Positions 33,284 through 41,776 of a stretch of 64,000 nt of DNA are shown here, piece after piece (the stretch's first letter is position 1; every line of letters starts with the position of its first letter). Position numbers and translations under genes: made by a program. Where the stretch lies: the NCBI GenBank assembly GCA_964617695.1, contig CAZTYW010000002.1:1-64000 (forward strand), in the 5' to 3' direction. Source of the stretch: CAZTYW01 sp964617695. GTDB lineage: Bacteria; Chloroflexota; Dehalococcoidia; UBA2247; RBG-13-53-26. The notes under the pieces are model-generated. The model searched no databases. It saw nothing but the letters and a program-made list of their open reading frames with translations, and was not told where the DNA came from.

Positions 33284-34471
33284 TTGAATAACGCAGCGGA
33301 CAGGCTCGACAATCAGATCATTGATGAAGTGGAGGCTCACCGCGCTGAACTGATTGACCTCAGCCTCCGGATCCATGCCAATCCCGAGTTGGGGCTTCAA
33401 GAAGTCAGCGCAGCGGCCTGGCTTACGGAGTTCCTGGAAGCCAGGGGCTTTCAGGTCGAGAGGGGCGTGTGTCAGCTGCCCACTGCTTTCAAGGCTACGT
33501 ATGGTCAAGGCAGCCCGGCGATCGCCTTTCTGGCCGAGTATGATGCTTTGCCGGGCCTGGGGCATGCTTGCGGACACAACATAATAGCCGCGGCTGCGGT
33601 GGGGGCTGCGCTGGCCACCAGGGTTGCAGTTGACCAATCGGGAGGGCGAGTCCTGGTGATCGGCACCCCCGGCGAGGAACTCTATGGCTGCAAGGCCAGC
33701 ATGGTGGAGAGGGGGGCTTTCGACGGCGTGGATGCGGCAATGATGGTGCATCCGGGAACGCGGGACATCATCGCCCTTCCGGCGCTCGCCTGTTCCTCCC
33801 TGGAGGTGGAGTTCTTCGGGAGGGCGGCTCATGCTGCCGCACGCCCTGACGAGGGCATCAATGCTCTGGAGGCCTTGATCCTGGCCTTCAACAATATTAA
33901 CTCGCTGCGCCAGCATGTTGCGGAGCGCAGTCGCATCCACGGGATAATCATCGAGGGTGGCCAGGCAGCCAACATTGTCCCCGCCCATAGCAAAGCACTG
34001 TTCCTGGTGCGGGCTGCCAACGAGGCGTATCTTGGCGAGCTGAAGGAAAGAGTGTTGAACTGCTTTAGTGCTGCCGCTCTGGCTACCGGCGCTCGCCTGG
34101 AGTATAGATGGGCGGAAGTAACCTACGCTCCGCTTCGCACCAACGCTGTACTTGCGGAAGTCTTCACTCAGAAGATTGAGACTTTGGGCCGCAAACTCGA
34201 CACTTTTGATCCCCAGCGGGGTCTTGGCAGCACGGATATGGGCAATGTGAGTCAGGTGGTGCCCAGCATCCACCCGTTGGTAGCTATCGCCTCTCCCGAG
34301 GTCCTGGAGCATTCGCCCGAGTTCGCTGCTGCGGCCGCCTCGGAGGCGGGGCAGCAGGGGCTCATGGACGCAGCAAAGGCACTTGCTCTTAGCGGGGCTA
34401 CCCTCCTGGTTCACCCGGAGTTGCTGGATAGAGTCAGGGCAGAGTCTGCGAGTGGGCAGGGGCCTGCGTAG
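33284..34471 (+). CDS. M20 family amidohydrolase / peptidase
   Basis: This dinuclear-zinc amidohydrolase has 395 residues and resembles the p-aminobenzoyl-glutamate / N-acyl-amino-acid hydrolases of the M20D group. It shows IDLSLRIHANPELGLQE at the N-terminus, FLAEYDALPGLGHACGHNIIAAA, VLVIGTPGEELYGCKASMVERG and VEFFGRAAHAAARPDEGINAL (the dimerisation lid with its histidine). Near the end comes TDMGNVSQVVPSIHP. The open frame runs back to 32711, but that part is antisense to rplI. The first plausible start is TTG 33284, which has a TATAAT nine bases upstream and no ribosome binding site. GTG 33329 is an alternative. The substrate is unknown. Confidence 0.9.
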   Translation: MNNAADRLDNQIIDEVEAHRAELIDLSLRIHANPELGLQEVSAAAWLTEFLEARGFQVERGVCQLPTAFKATYGQGSPAIAFLAEYDALPGLGHACGHNIIAAAAVGAALATRVAVDQSGGRVLVIGTPGEELYGCKASMVERGAFDGVDAAMMVHPGTRDIIALPALACSSLEVEFFGRAAHAAARPDEGINALEALILAFNNINSLRQHVAERSRIHGIIIEGGQAANIVPAHSKALFLVRAANEAYLGELKERVLNCFSAAALATGARLEYRWAEVTYAPLRTNAVLAEVFTQKIETLGRKLDTFDPQRGLGSTDMGNVSQVVPSIHPLVAIASPEVLEHSPEFAAAAASEAGQQGLMDAAKALALSGATLLVHPELLDRVRAESASGQGPA

Positions 34472-34558
34472 GAGGCGGCGCTGCGCCCAGCGGTCCGGCC
34501 TGGATTGTGGACATCCCACCATGCTTCTAGGGAGGACAACGTGAGGAAAAAGAGGGAC

Positions 34559-34587
34559 TTGTCACAACGTGAATCTGCCACTATACT
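34559..34587 (+). promoter_or_regulatory. Candidate promoter for a small zinc-binding protein gene
   Basis: TTGTCA (34559-34564) and TATACT (34582-34587) are separated by 17 bases. The predicted start near 34594 gives a leader of about 30 bases to ATG 34625. Confidence 0.65.
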
Positions 34588-34624
34588 TAGCAGAAAACCA
34601 GACGAAGCTGGAGAGGAGGTAAAG

Positions 34625-34864
34625 ATGAATCTGCGATGGCTGGTGTGCGGGGGTGGTAACCTGCATATCGTCGGCCCTTGCCCCGATTGCTATGGCACTC
34701 AAGGGGGGTTGATTCTGGGCACTGTGGCCAGTACCTTCAAAGGCAGGATAGCGGCAAAGTGTGTGGACTGTGGTAAGGCCCTGGACTACTATGTCGATGC
34801 CAATGAGGGTAAGATCTGGAAGCTCGAGCCTGTTGACGCAAAGGGGATCCGCGTAGAAGTATAG
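34625..34864 (+). CDS. Small CxxC-containing protein
   Basis: The 79-residue protein has CPDCYGTQGG and CVDCGKALDYY, two CxxC knuckles about 30 residues apart, as in rubredoxin-like or zinc-ribbon folds. A hydrophobic N-terminus (MNLRWLVCGGGNLHIVG) adds one more cysteine. ATG 34625 has GAGGAGGT upstream and lies just after a good promoter, so a longer frame from 34505 is rejected. It is monocistronic, and its function is unknown. Confidence 0.7.
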   Translation: MNLRWLVCGGGNLHIVGPCPDCYGTQGGLILGTVASTFKGRIAAKCVDCGKALDYYVDANEGKIWKLEPVDAKGIRVEV

Positions 34865-34925
34865 ACTTGACCATCTGAAGAACCCCTACACCAGACACCC
34901 TGATTGCTGCCTTATCGTCTGCAAG

Positions 34926-34947
34926 AACCTCAAGGAGGAGGGTTTTT
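34926..34947 (+). terminator. Possible intrinsic terminator
   Basis: A short imperfect stem (AACCTC pairing with GAGGGTT, one bulged base) is followed by TTTTT. It lies about 60 bases downstream of the small CxxC gene. Confidence 0.4.
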
Positions 34948-35154
34948 CAGAACGTTCGTTACAGGGTGCTGGGGTCGCCCAGGGGCTCAATCATAACCGC
35001 TCAGGGTGACCTTGACTCATAAGCTGGCATCGGCGATAGGTCAGCCGTTAGCAGGGTTGGCTCCGGCAAGTTTGGCTAGCTTCGATCTGGTTCAGTTAGA
35101 GCCAGAGCCAGTTTTCTGACAAGATCTTTGTAGGTACAGAGTTCATTCGAAAGT

Positions 35155-35182
35155 AGTTGCCCCCGAGGGATCGGGGGCAACT
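35155..35182 (-). terminator. 12-bp stem-loop downstream of the enoyl-CoA hydratase gene
   Basis: AGTTGCCCCCGA (35155-35166) and its exact complement (35171-35182) enclose a 4-base loop. It lies 80 bases after the stop of the minus-strand gene at 35263. The U-tract is poor, so termination is inferred. Confidence 0.55.
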
Positions 35183-35262
35183 GCGTTTCTGCTCCTGGCA
35201 CTGTAATCGAAAGCTTCACGGCCTGCAAGGCACATCGGCAGTGGCTGGCAGGTCCCTGGTGT

Positions 35263-36045
35263 CTACCTCCCCTTCCACACTGGCTTTCTCTTCTCGGCAA
35301 AGGCCCTCGGTCCCTCCATGGCATCCTCGGTCTTGATCAGCCGCGCACCGATCTCCTGCTCCAGTTTCAAACCGTTGGTCAGGCTCATCTCCATGCCGCG
35401 ATAGGCCAGTTCCTTGACTGCCCTTACTGCCAGGGGGCCATTCTCGCAGATTCTGCCGGCCATTGCCTCTGCCTCGGGCATGAGTTGATCGAAGGCGACC
35501 ACCTTGTTGACCAGCCCCAGGCGGCAAGCTTCCTCAGCATCGACGAGATCACCGGTCATGAGCATCTCCAGGGCCTTGGCAAAAGGTATAAGGCGGGGCA
35601 GCTTCTGACTGCCACTGTTCCCCGGTATAACACTTGACTTCACCTCGGCCAGGCCCAGCCTGGCCGTGTCCGCAGCTATCCTGATGTCGCAGGCCAGGGC
35701 CAGTTCCAGTCCGCCGCCGATGCAAAGGCCGTTGATGGCGCAAATGACCGGTTTCCATATCTGCATGCCGCGCATCGGGTTAATCTCGGGCAGGGGCATC
35801 GGAGGACGCTTGTCCTCCGGAATGGCCATCCACTCGGCCACCTCCTTCAGGTCCTGTCCTGAAGAGAAAGCCTTGTCTCCGGTGGCGGTTACTATGGCGG
35901 CCCAGATGTCGGGATCGTCTCCCACATCTGTCCATGCCTTGATCAACCCGTCCCAGACGGCGCGGTTCATGGCATTGCGGGCCTCGGGACGGTTTATGGT
36001 CAGGATCGCGATCCTACCTTTCTTCTCGTACATGAACTCTGCCAT
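35263..36045 (-). CDS. Enoyl-CoA hydratase / isomerase family protein
   Basis: The 260-residue crotonase-fold protein shows ILTINRPEARNAMNRAVWDGL, the oxyanion-hole segment ATGDKAFSSGQDLKE, and KPVICAINGLCIGGGLELALACDIRIA. Both catalytic glutamate positions look filled: GLAEVKSSVIPG and AKALEMLMTGDLVDAEEA. A hydratase is therefore likely, although the crotonase family also includes isomerases and lyases. AAAGGAGGT precedes the ATG. It stands alone at the edge of the catabolic island and could process acyl-CoAs made there. Confidence 0.92.
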   Translation of the reverse strand: MAEFMYEKKGRIAILTINRPEARNAMNRAVWDGLIKAWTDVGDDPDIWAAIVTATGDKAFSSGQDLKEVAEWMAIPEDKRPPMPLPEINPMRGMQIWKPVICAINGLCIGGGLELALACDIRIAADTARLGLAEVKSSVIPGNSGSQKLPRLIPFAKALEMLMTGDLVDAEEACRLGLVNKVVAFDQLMPEAEAMAGRICENGPLAVRAVKELAYRGMEMSLTNGLKLEQEIGARLIKTEDAMEGPRAFAEKRKPVWKGR

Positions 36046-36530
36046 TCAGCTACCTCCTTTCCGAGTCGCAAAGCTGCCCCATTTTACGACAAAACCCGTT
36101 TGGCTGGCCACCGTCTGAAGCGGGCGTAGGGATCTTTCGGCGGTTGGCGAACGACGGCGCCGGTTCACCCCGTTCGTGCGCACCGGGCCTCGGCTGGCTC
36201 GCTCCGCTACTGGCAGCCCCGAAGAACAGCACGGACTGTGCGCAAGTTCTCGGGCAACCGTTACCGAGAGGCCACTCCTTTTTAACAGCCAGCAACCCGT
36301 TCTTTACCCCCCGGTCTGTATCCTGTACTTGGACGGCTCCAGAGTGAGGATGTCCCGGGGGGTCGAGGTTGGGTAAGTCTGCCCGGAGCTGAGAATGTTG
36401 CAGGCGACGTTTGACAGGGGCGGGTCAAAGAGGGTGTGAGGCCCCGGCGGGCCGCGGGAGGTGGTGAGGACAAATGGTTTAGCGAGTTGCTGCAGTTGAC
36501 TATTTCATTCGTCAGAGAAAGGAGAGGTAG
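36046..36530. other. 485-base gap without a recognised gene
   Basis: The stretch separates the divergent hydratase and von Willebrand A genes. It is GC-rich, and short open frames exist on both strands, but none has a ribosome binding site or family resemblance. The last 40 bases hold the AAAGGAGAGG ribosome binding site for ATG 36531. Confidence 0.5.
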
Positions 36531-38033
36531 ATGAAGATAAAGCGATGTATGGCAGGTCTAATCGTGGCCGCTCTACTGGTCCTGGCCATGGCGTTGCCGG
36601 GAGCGGCGCAGCCAGGCCCGGGTGATTCGGTGCCGGTGTGGCCCTCGAACGTGACGGCCGAACTGGCGCCCGGGGAGACCATGTGCGTCAACAAGACTGT
36701 GACGGTCCCTACGCTTCTTCCCAAGGCTGATGTGGTCATATCCGTGGACCTGACGGGCAGCATGATTGAGGAGTTGACCAACCTCAAGACGGAGATCGCC
36801 AGCATAGTCGAGGCGCTCTCGAATGAGACTGCAGACCTGAACGTCGGGATAGTCTCCCATGAGGACTACCCGGAGTATTATGACTACTGCGGCTACGCAG
36901 CGCACTACGGGGACGCAACGAACGAGCCCTTCCGGGTTGATCAGGCCGTGAGTGGCGATTTTGCAGCCGCAAAGGCTGCCGTCCAGGCGATGAGTGCGGG
37001 AGGCGGAGCAGACCTCCCCGAATCGTATGCCCGGGTCATGTGGGAGAGTGGCCACTCTGACAATCTGATGGGCTACCGCGCCGATGCCCAGAAGATATTG
37101 ATCATGTTCCTGGATGACCGTCCGCACGACTGCGGTCTGGATACCGGACGCGACCCGGGACGTGACGCAGATGTCGGGACAGGGGACGACATCGACCTTG
37201 AGGACGATGCTATTCCAGCTATGCAGGCTGCCGGGGTGACATTGCTGGTGGTGTCCAGCGGTACTCATACAGCTCTGTGGAATGGGATCGCTGGGGTCAC
37301 CGGGGGCTCTGCTGTGCAGATCAACGCCGATGGCACAGTGCCGGGTGGAATCAGCTTGACGGAGCTGATCCTGGACCTGGTAGCCGAGGTGGAGACGGAC
37401 GTATGGTGGCAGGTAGCGGCTGATCCCGGCCTGAGCGTTGTGCTTACCCCCGCGGTACACTACGATGTGCCGGGCGGGAGCACCGTTCAATTCCAGGAGA
37501 CGATAACGGTGGCCGAGGATGCAACCCCGTGCACTACTCTGGATGCTGTTGTCACCTTCTACGCCAACAGCTACCCTGAAGAAGGGGCGGTGATCGGCCG
37601 GCAATACGTCAGCATCAAGGTGGAGGAGGAGTGCCCTCCGCTCGTAGTATGGTGTGTTGAGAGCGTCAACCCGCACGGGCAAAAGGTGCCGCCTGCCGGC
37701 AAGACTACTATGCCGGGTCCGAAGGGCGGCCAGAACGAGGACGGTTTCTACCAGCTTCTGGCCTCCGGCGGCTGTGGCGAGCCAGAGGACATTGAAATAT
37801 ATGTCGACTACGCCGGCGGCAGCTTCGGGCCGTTCGTGAACGGGACCGTCATCAAGTTCACCGAGGCACCTGGGGCGCCCCCCTCGCAGAAGAAGATAGG
37901 CAGTGCCAATGGCCAGGCAGGCGCAGTGTCCTGGCACATCACCCTGCCTTCCGACCCGGTGATCAGAGCTGTTGACGTTGCTGGCAACGTGGCGACTTGC
38001 GACTGCTGTCTGGTGCCGCCTCCTCCCAAGTAG
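36531..38033 (+). CDS. Secreted von Willebrand factor A domain protein
   Basis: The 500-residue protein has a Sec signal peptide (basic MKIKR, then a hydrophobic core to AMALPGAAQ near residue 27). A VWA domain starts at about residue 66 with ADVVISVDLTGSM. Its MIDAS motif is D73-x-T75-x-S77 instead of the usual DxSxS, and a downstream MFLDDRPHD/DDIDLEDD segment is acidic. The C-terminal part has Cys-rich segments and ends in CDCCLVPPPPK. No sortase or membrane anchor is evident, so it is probably exported and released or surface-associated through other contacts. A terminator follows at 38071. Its role next to the glyoxyl-type radical enzyme gene is not clear. Confidence 0.85.
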   Translation: MKIKRCMAGLIVAALLVLAMALPGAAQPGPGDSVPVWPSNVTAELAPGETMCVNKTVTVPTLLPKADVVISVDLTGSMIEELTNLKTEIASIVEALSNETADLNVGIVSHEDYPEYYDYCGYAAHYGDATNEPFRVDQAVSGDFAAAKAAVQAMSAGGGADLPESYARVMWESGHSDNLMGYRADAQKILIMFLDDRPHDCGLDTGRDPGRDADVGTGDDIDLEDDAIPAMQAAGVTLLVVSSGTHTALWNGIAGVTGGSAVQINADGTVPGGISLTELILDLVAEVETDVWWQVAADPGLSVVLTPAVHYDVPGGSTVQFQETITVAEDATPCTTLDAVVTFYANSYPEEGAVIGRQYVSIKVEEECPPLVVWCVESVNPHGQKVPPAGKTTMPGPKGGQNEDGFYQLLASGGCGEPEDIEIYVDYAGGSFGPFVNGTVIKFTEAPGAPPSQKKIGSANGQAGAVSWHITLPSDPVIRAVDVAGNVATCDCCLVPPPPK

Positions 38034-38070
38034 GTGGGACCAGGGGCAGACACCCAGCACGTACGGACAG

Positions 38071-38108
38071 GGAGGGGATGCCAGACCGGCATCCCCTCCT
38101 TCGTTTGC
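38071..38108 (+). terminator. Intrinsic-type terminator after the VWA gene
   Basis: GGAGGGGATGCC (38071-38082) and GGCATCCCCTCC (38088-38099) form a perfect 12-bp stem with a 5-base loop. A T-rich TTCGTTTG tail follows. It separates the VWA gene from the glycyl radical enzyme unit. Confidence 0.75.
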
Positions 38109-38185
38109 CTGCGGGGCCTGGGGTAGGGGGGGTGTTTCTGGCTCGGGTGCCGCTGGCGGCGAGTTTTCGATTCGAGAGTGCAGTG

Positions 38186-38194
38186 TGCTATAAT
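38186..38194 (+). promoter_or_regulatory. Extended -10 promoter for the glycyl radical enzyme operon
   Basis: TG-C-TATAAT at 38186-38194 is a consensus extended -10, located 32 bases before the enzyme's start codon. The -35 region is poor, as is common with extended -10 promoters. AGGAGG follows at 38213-38218. Confidence 0.6.
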
Positions 38195-38225
38195 CTAGCT
38201 AGAGACGCCCTCAGGAGGTTTAGCC

Positions 38226-40628
38226 GTGGACACTGCGATCAAAGACCTGAAGGATAACGTAATCATCAAGGCGGTCAAGGGCCTTTACAGGGGTCAACAG
38301 AGGGTGGACGAGGATGCCGGCTACAGGGCAGAGGTGAAAGTCTGCCTGGAGCGGGCCCGGCTGATCACAGAGTCCTACAAGGAGACCGAAGGTGAGCCCA
38401 TGATTACCAGGAGGGCCAAGGCCCTCAAGAAGATCCTGGAGAACATGACTATCTACATCCAGGACAAGGAGCGCCTGGTGGGCAACCTGGCCCGGGACCA
38501 GTTCTCCCTGCCGCTTTATCCCGAGCTCTACTGGAGATGGCTGGAGAAGGCCCTGGACAATGAGTACCAGCACCTGCTGGACGATGAGGGGAAGAAGGAG
38601 CTCAAAGAGATTAACAAGTACTGGGTCAGGCTGTCTGTGCACGGCATGGAGCGGAACCTGGTGCCGCCCAGCCTCAAGCCGTTTACGCGCTACACGCCGG
38701 TGACCGTCTTCAGCTATACGTGGGACATGGTGTTGCCCAACTACGAGAAGATACTCAAGGTGGGCCTCAGGAGCATCGTAAAGGAGGCAGAGGACAGGCT
38801 GAGGGAGATCGAGTCAGACGTCACAATGCATGCCAGGGAGTACCTGGAGCAGAAGAGGTTTCTCCAGGCCGCCATAATGTGCCTGGAGGCGACTATCACT
38901 TTCTCCAGGAGGTACGCTGCGCTGGCCAGGGATAAGGCAGCGAGTGCCACCGATCCGGAGGAGAAGGCCAGACTGGAACGGATTGCCGAGATATGCGATT
39001 GGGTGCCGGAAAACCCGGCCAGGACGATGCACGAGGCTATGCAGTGCTTCTTCATAATCCATTTGATCGTCGGTTTTATCGAGCTGCCTTCGGTAGGCTG
39101 CGGCGTGAGACTGGATAAGGTCATGTACCCGTACTATAGGAAGGACATGGATGAGGGCAGGCTGACCAAGGAAGAGGCCCTGAACCTGATAGAGTCGCTG
39201 TGGATCAAGTTTGAGGAGATGGGATTCATCCATCCACCCAGGTTGTTCGGGTCGGCTGGTGGGGGGCTGGCCTGGCAGAACGTCACGCTCGGTGGAGTGG
39301 ATGAGAAGGGCAACGATGCCAGCAACGAGTTGTCCTACATGATTCTGGATGCCACCAGGGAGTTGCATTCTGTTCAGCCTCCCCTGTGCTTCAGGTACCA
39401 CGACAAGATACCCAGGGACCTGGTGTTGAGGGCGGTAGATACCCAGAGGACGAGGGTAGCCCAGCCAGCCTTCTTCAATGACAAGATGATGATTCCCTAC
39501 CTGACGGAGAAGGGTATACCTCTGGAGGACGCCCGGGACTACGCCTACAGCAACTGCATGTCCTGGACGATTCCGGGAAAGAGTATGGTCTACCGGCAGG
39601 GTATGGGTATGTTCTCGTTCACCAACTGCCTGCAGTTGGCGCTTAACCAGGGCAAGGACTGGCGCACCGGCCAGCAGTTTGGCTGCCCCACTCCCGATCC
39701 GCTGACCTTCAAGTCGGTCGATGAGATCATAGATGCGACCATGGAGCAGTACCGCTTCTTCTTTGAGAAGCAGACCTACATCAACAATTTGGCGGATGCC
39801 CTCTACGAGGAGTACCTGCCCCGGCCGCTCATTTCGGCGCTGGTGGACGACTGTATCCAGAAGGGCAAAGACTGCCGGAGGTGGTACTACCATCACCGCA
39901 ACTACGTGATGCCTACCGGGGTGAACAACGCAGCCGACTCGCTGGCGGCCATAAAGAAGTTCGTGTTTGAGGAGAAGAAGGCCAGCATGGCTGAGCTCCT
40001 CGAAGCTTTGAAAGGCAACTTCGAAGGAAACGAGGAGCTGCGTCAGAAGCTACTCGGTGCCCCCAAATTTGGCAACGACCAGGACTATGTCGACAACATC
40101 GCCAGAACGCTTCACGTGCGGATAAAGGAGGAGACGCAGAAGTATAAGACGTATTACGGGTATCCTTTCGACGTTGACGGTACCAACGCGTCGGTGGGCT
40201 ACTACCTCGGCATCGACGTTGGCGCTACGGCCGAGGGCCGCAAGGCCGGAGAGCCGCTGCACGACGGCAGTATCTCGCCGGTGCAGGGCCAGGACAAGAA
40301 GGGGCCTACCGCCGTGCTCAACTCTGTGGCCAAGGTCGATCCGCTGCGCTCTGCCAACCACCTGTTCAACCAGAGGTTTGCGCCTGAGTTCCTGGAGGGA
40401 CCCAACCGGGACATCTTTGCCAGCTACCTCAAGACCTGGGCTGATCTGGGAATTCACCACATCCAGTTCAACGTCGTAGACCCGGAGATACTTCGGGATG
40501 CTCAGGAACATCCCGAAAGGCATGCCGACCTGATAGTCAGGGTGGCGGGATACGCGGCCTACTTCGTGGACTTGACCAGGTCTCTTCAGGATGACATTAT
40601 CGCCAGGACTGAGCAGCGCTTCTCCTGA
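38226..40628 (+). CDS. Glycyl radical enzyme of the pyruvate formate-lyase family, unknown substrate
   Basis: The 800-residue protein has the C-terminal glycyl radical loop VRVAGYAAYFVDL with Gly775 as the radical site. Its active-site cysteine loop reads YSNCMSW with Cys444. In diol dehydratases, choline lyase and arylacetate decarboxylases this cysteine is followed by x-Glu; here Ser446 takes that place, so the base differs. PFL itself has two adjacent cysteines, also absent. Length and N-terminal PFL domain are normal. Start GTG 38226 follows AGGAGG and an extended -10. The next gene, 71 bases on, encodes a divergent amidohydrolase. No activating radical SAM enzyme is adjacent, so activation must occur in trans. 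The reaction cannot be read from sequence. Confidence 0.92.
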   Translation: MDTAIKDLKDNVIIKAVKGLYRGQQRVDEDAGYRAEVKVCLERARLITESYKETEGEPMITRRAKALKKILENMTIYIQDKERLVGNLARDQFSLPLYPELYWRWLEKALDNEYQHLLDDEGKKELKEINKYWVRLSVHGMERNLVPPSLKPFTRYTPVTVFSYTWDMVLPNYEKILKVGLRSIVKEAEDRLREIESDVTMHAREYLEQKRFLQAAIMCLEATITFSRRYAALARDKAASATDPEEKARLERIAEICDWVPENPARTMHEAMQCFFIIHLIVGFIELPSVGCGVRLDKVMYPYYRKDMDEGRLTKEEALNLIESLWIKFEEMGFIHPPRLFGSAGGGLAWQNVTLGGVDEKGNDASNELSYMILDATRELHSVQPPLCFRYHDKIPRDLVLRAVDTQRTRVAQPAFFNDKMMIPYLTEKGIPLEDARDYAYSNCMSWTIPGKSMVYRQGMGMFSFTNCLQLALNQGKDWRTGQQFGCPTPDPLTFKSVDEIIDATMEQYRFFFEKQTYINNLADALYEEYLPRPLISALVDDCIQKGKDCRRWYYHHRNYVMPTGVNNAADSLAAIKKFVFEEKKASMAELLEALKGNFEGNEELRQKLLGAPKFGNDQDYVDNIARTLHVRIKEETQKYKTYYGYPFDVDGTNASVGYYLGIDVGATAEGRKAGEPLHDGSISPVQGQDKKGPTAVLNSVAKVDPLRSANHLFNQRFAPEFLEGPNRDIFASYLKTWADLGIHHIQFNVVDPEILRDAQEHPERHADLIVRVAGYAAYFVDLTRSLQDDIIARTEQRFS

Positions 40629-40699
40629 GGTTTTGAGCCAAGCAGAGTAAATCCGGTCCAGGGTGGCATAGAACAAAACGACAGAAGGGGGTCAAACGT

Positions 40700-41614
40700 A
40701 TGGAGCTAAAGGATGTTCGGGCTATCGACACCATGTGCCGGGCAGGATATGCCGGGATCGTGACCGAGGAGGAGTGGAAGGAGACCTGGAGCTTCTACGA
40801 GTCTCAGGCCTGTGTCAAGGGCACCTTCGGCGGCGTGCTGAAAAAGCTGGGTGTGTCGGAGGAGGACGGCTGGAAGGTCGTCGCCTCTCAGTACAAGGCT
40901 TCGGTCGACGACATGATCAAGGAGATGGACGAGGTGGGGGTGGACAAGGCCTTCGTAGACCAGCAGTTGATATGGTCCAGGCACGAGAACAAGCTGGTGA
41001 CTGGCTTCACCGTGGATCGAATTGCCGAGATAGTGGACAAGGGCAAAGGCAGGATCGTTGGTGGTGCCGGCTATAACCCCTTCCGGATAGAGGAAAGCCT
41101 TAAGGACCTGGAAAGGGCGGTCAAGGAGTGCGGCTTCAAGTACGTGTGGTTTCACCCCAATAGCTTTGGCGTCAAGGCCAGCGATGCCAGGTGCTACCCG
41201 CTGTACGCCAAGTGCATAGAACTGGACATACCAGTCAGTTTCCAGACGGGGCACTCGGCGGAGCCCCTGCCCAGTGAAATAGGCCGTCCAATGTACGCCG
41301 ACGAAGTAGCTATGGATTTCCCCAATCTGAAGATGGTCCTTACCCACACTGGTTGGCCGTGGATCGGTGAGTGGTGCTCCATGATCTGGCGCCACCCCAA
41401 AGTCTACGGGAACATCGGCGCCTACTATCCTGCCAGCCTCCATCAGGAGACGATTGACTTTCTCAGTGGGCCGATTGGCAGGAGCAAGGTGTTCTGGGCT
41501 ACGAATGGCTTCGGGCTGACGCGCTGCAAGCAGGAGTTCGTCGACCTGCCTATGAAAGACGCCAACAAGCAGGCTATTCTCAGGGACAACGCCGTAGCCG
41601 TGTTCAAGCTATAG
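40700..41614 (+). CDS. Divergent amidohydrolase-2 family protein lacking the HxH metal motif
   Basis: The 304-residue TIM-barrel-like protein resembles amidohydrolase-2/ACMSD-type decarboxylases and hydrolases in its second half: GGAGYNPFRIEESLKDL, KYVWFHPNSFGV, MVLTHTGWPW and FWATNGFGL. At the N-terminus, where the family has IDxHxH supplying two metal ligands, this protein reads AIDTMCRAGY (residues 9-17), so both histidines are replaced. A metal-free or differently liganded site is likely. GAAGGGGGT precedes ATG 40700. It shares a transcript with the glycyl radical enzyme and ends before a strong terminator, so the two probably act in one pathway. Confidence 0.85.
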   Translation: MELKDVRAIDTMCRAGYAGIVTEEEWKETWSFYESQACVKGTFGGVLKKLGVSEEDGWKVVASQYKASVDDMIKEMDEVGVDKAFVDQQLIWSRHENKLVTGFTVDRIAEIVDKGKGRIVGGAGYNPFRIEESLKDLERAVKECGFKYVWFHPNSFGVKASDARCYPLYAKCIELDIPVSFQTGHSAEPLPSEIGRPMYADEVAMDFPNLKMVLTHTGWPWIGEWCSMIWRHPKVYGNIGAYYPASLHQETIDFLSGPIGRSKVFWATNGFGLTRCKQEFVDLPMKDANKQAILRDNAVAVFKL

Positions 41615-41680
41615 TGCGGCAGGCAGAGGGGGATTCGCTCAGCCGAACTCTCCCCGACCGAAGACATTGTACAACAGCAT

Positions 41681-41718
41681 TGCCCCTTCCACTTCTGAAG
41701 TGGAAGGGGCAGATTTTA
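41681..41718. terminator. Strong intrinsic terminator between convergent operons
   Basis: TGCCCCTTCCACTTC and its complement (41681-41711) form a near-perfect hairpin followed by GATTTTATC. It ends the glycyl radical enzyme operon and may also stop minus-strand transcription from livM. Confidence 0.85.
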
Positions 41719-41776
41719 TCTCAGGGCGTGCTGCACTCGCCAGGGCGCAAACCCGGCCCGTGCTGGGCTCACGACG

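Larger units (their letters stand above)
34865..35262. other. 398-base gap without a recognised gene
   Basis: Apart from the possible terminator at 34926-34947 and the strong hairpin at 35155-35182, I see no ORF with family similarity or RNA gene. The region 34950-35110 contains several short GC stems but no clear structure. Confidence 0.5.

Noticed and set aside
36050..36347. Small open frames in the gap between the hydratase and VWA genes
   Set aside because: There is no ribosome binding site, no family resemblance, and composition is Pro/Arg/Ser-rich as expected from non-coding GC-rich DNA.
36573..38060. 495-codon minus-strand ORF opposite the VWA gene
   Set aside because: The plus-strand frame has a signal peptide, a VWA domain and a ribosome binding site; the opposite frame has none of these.
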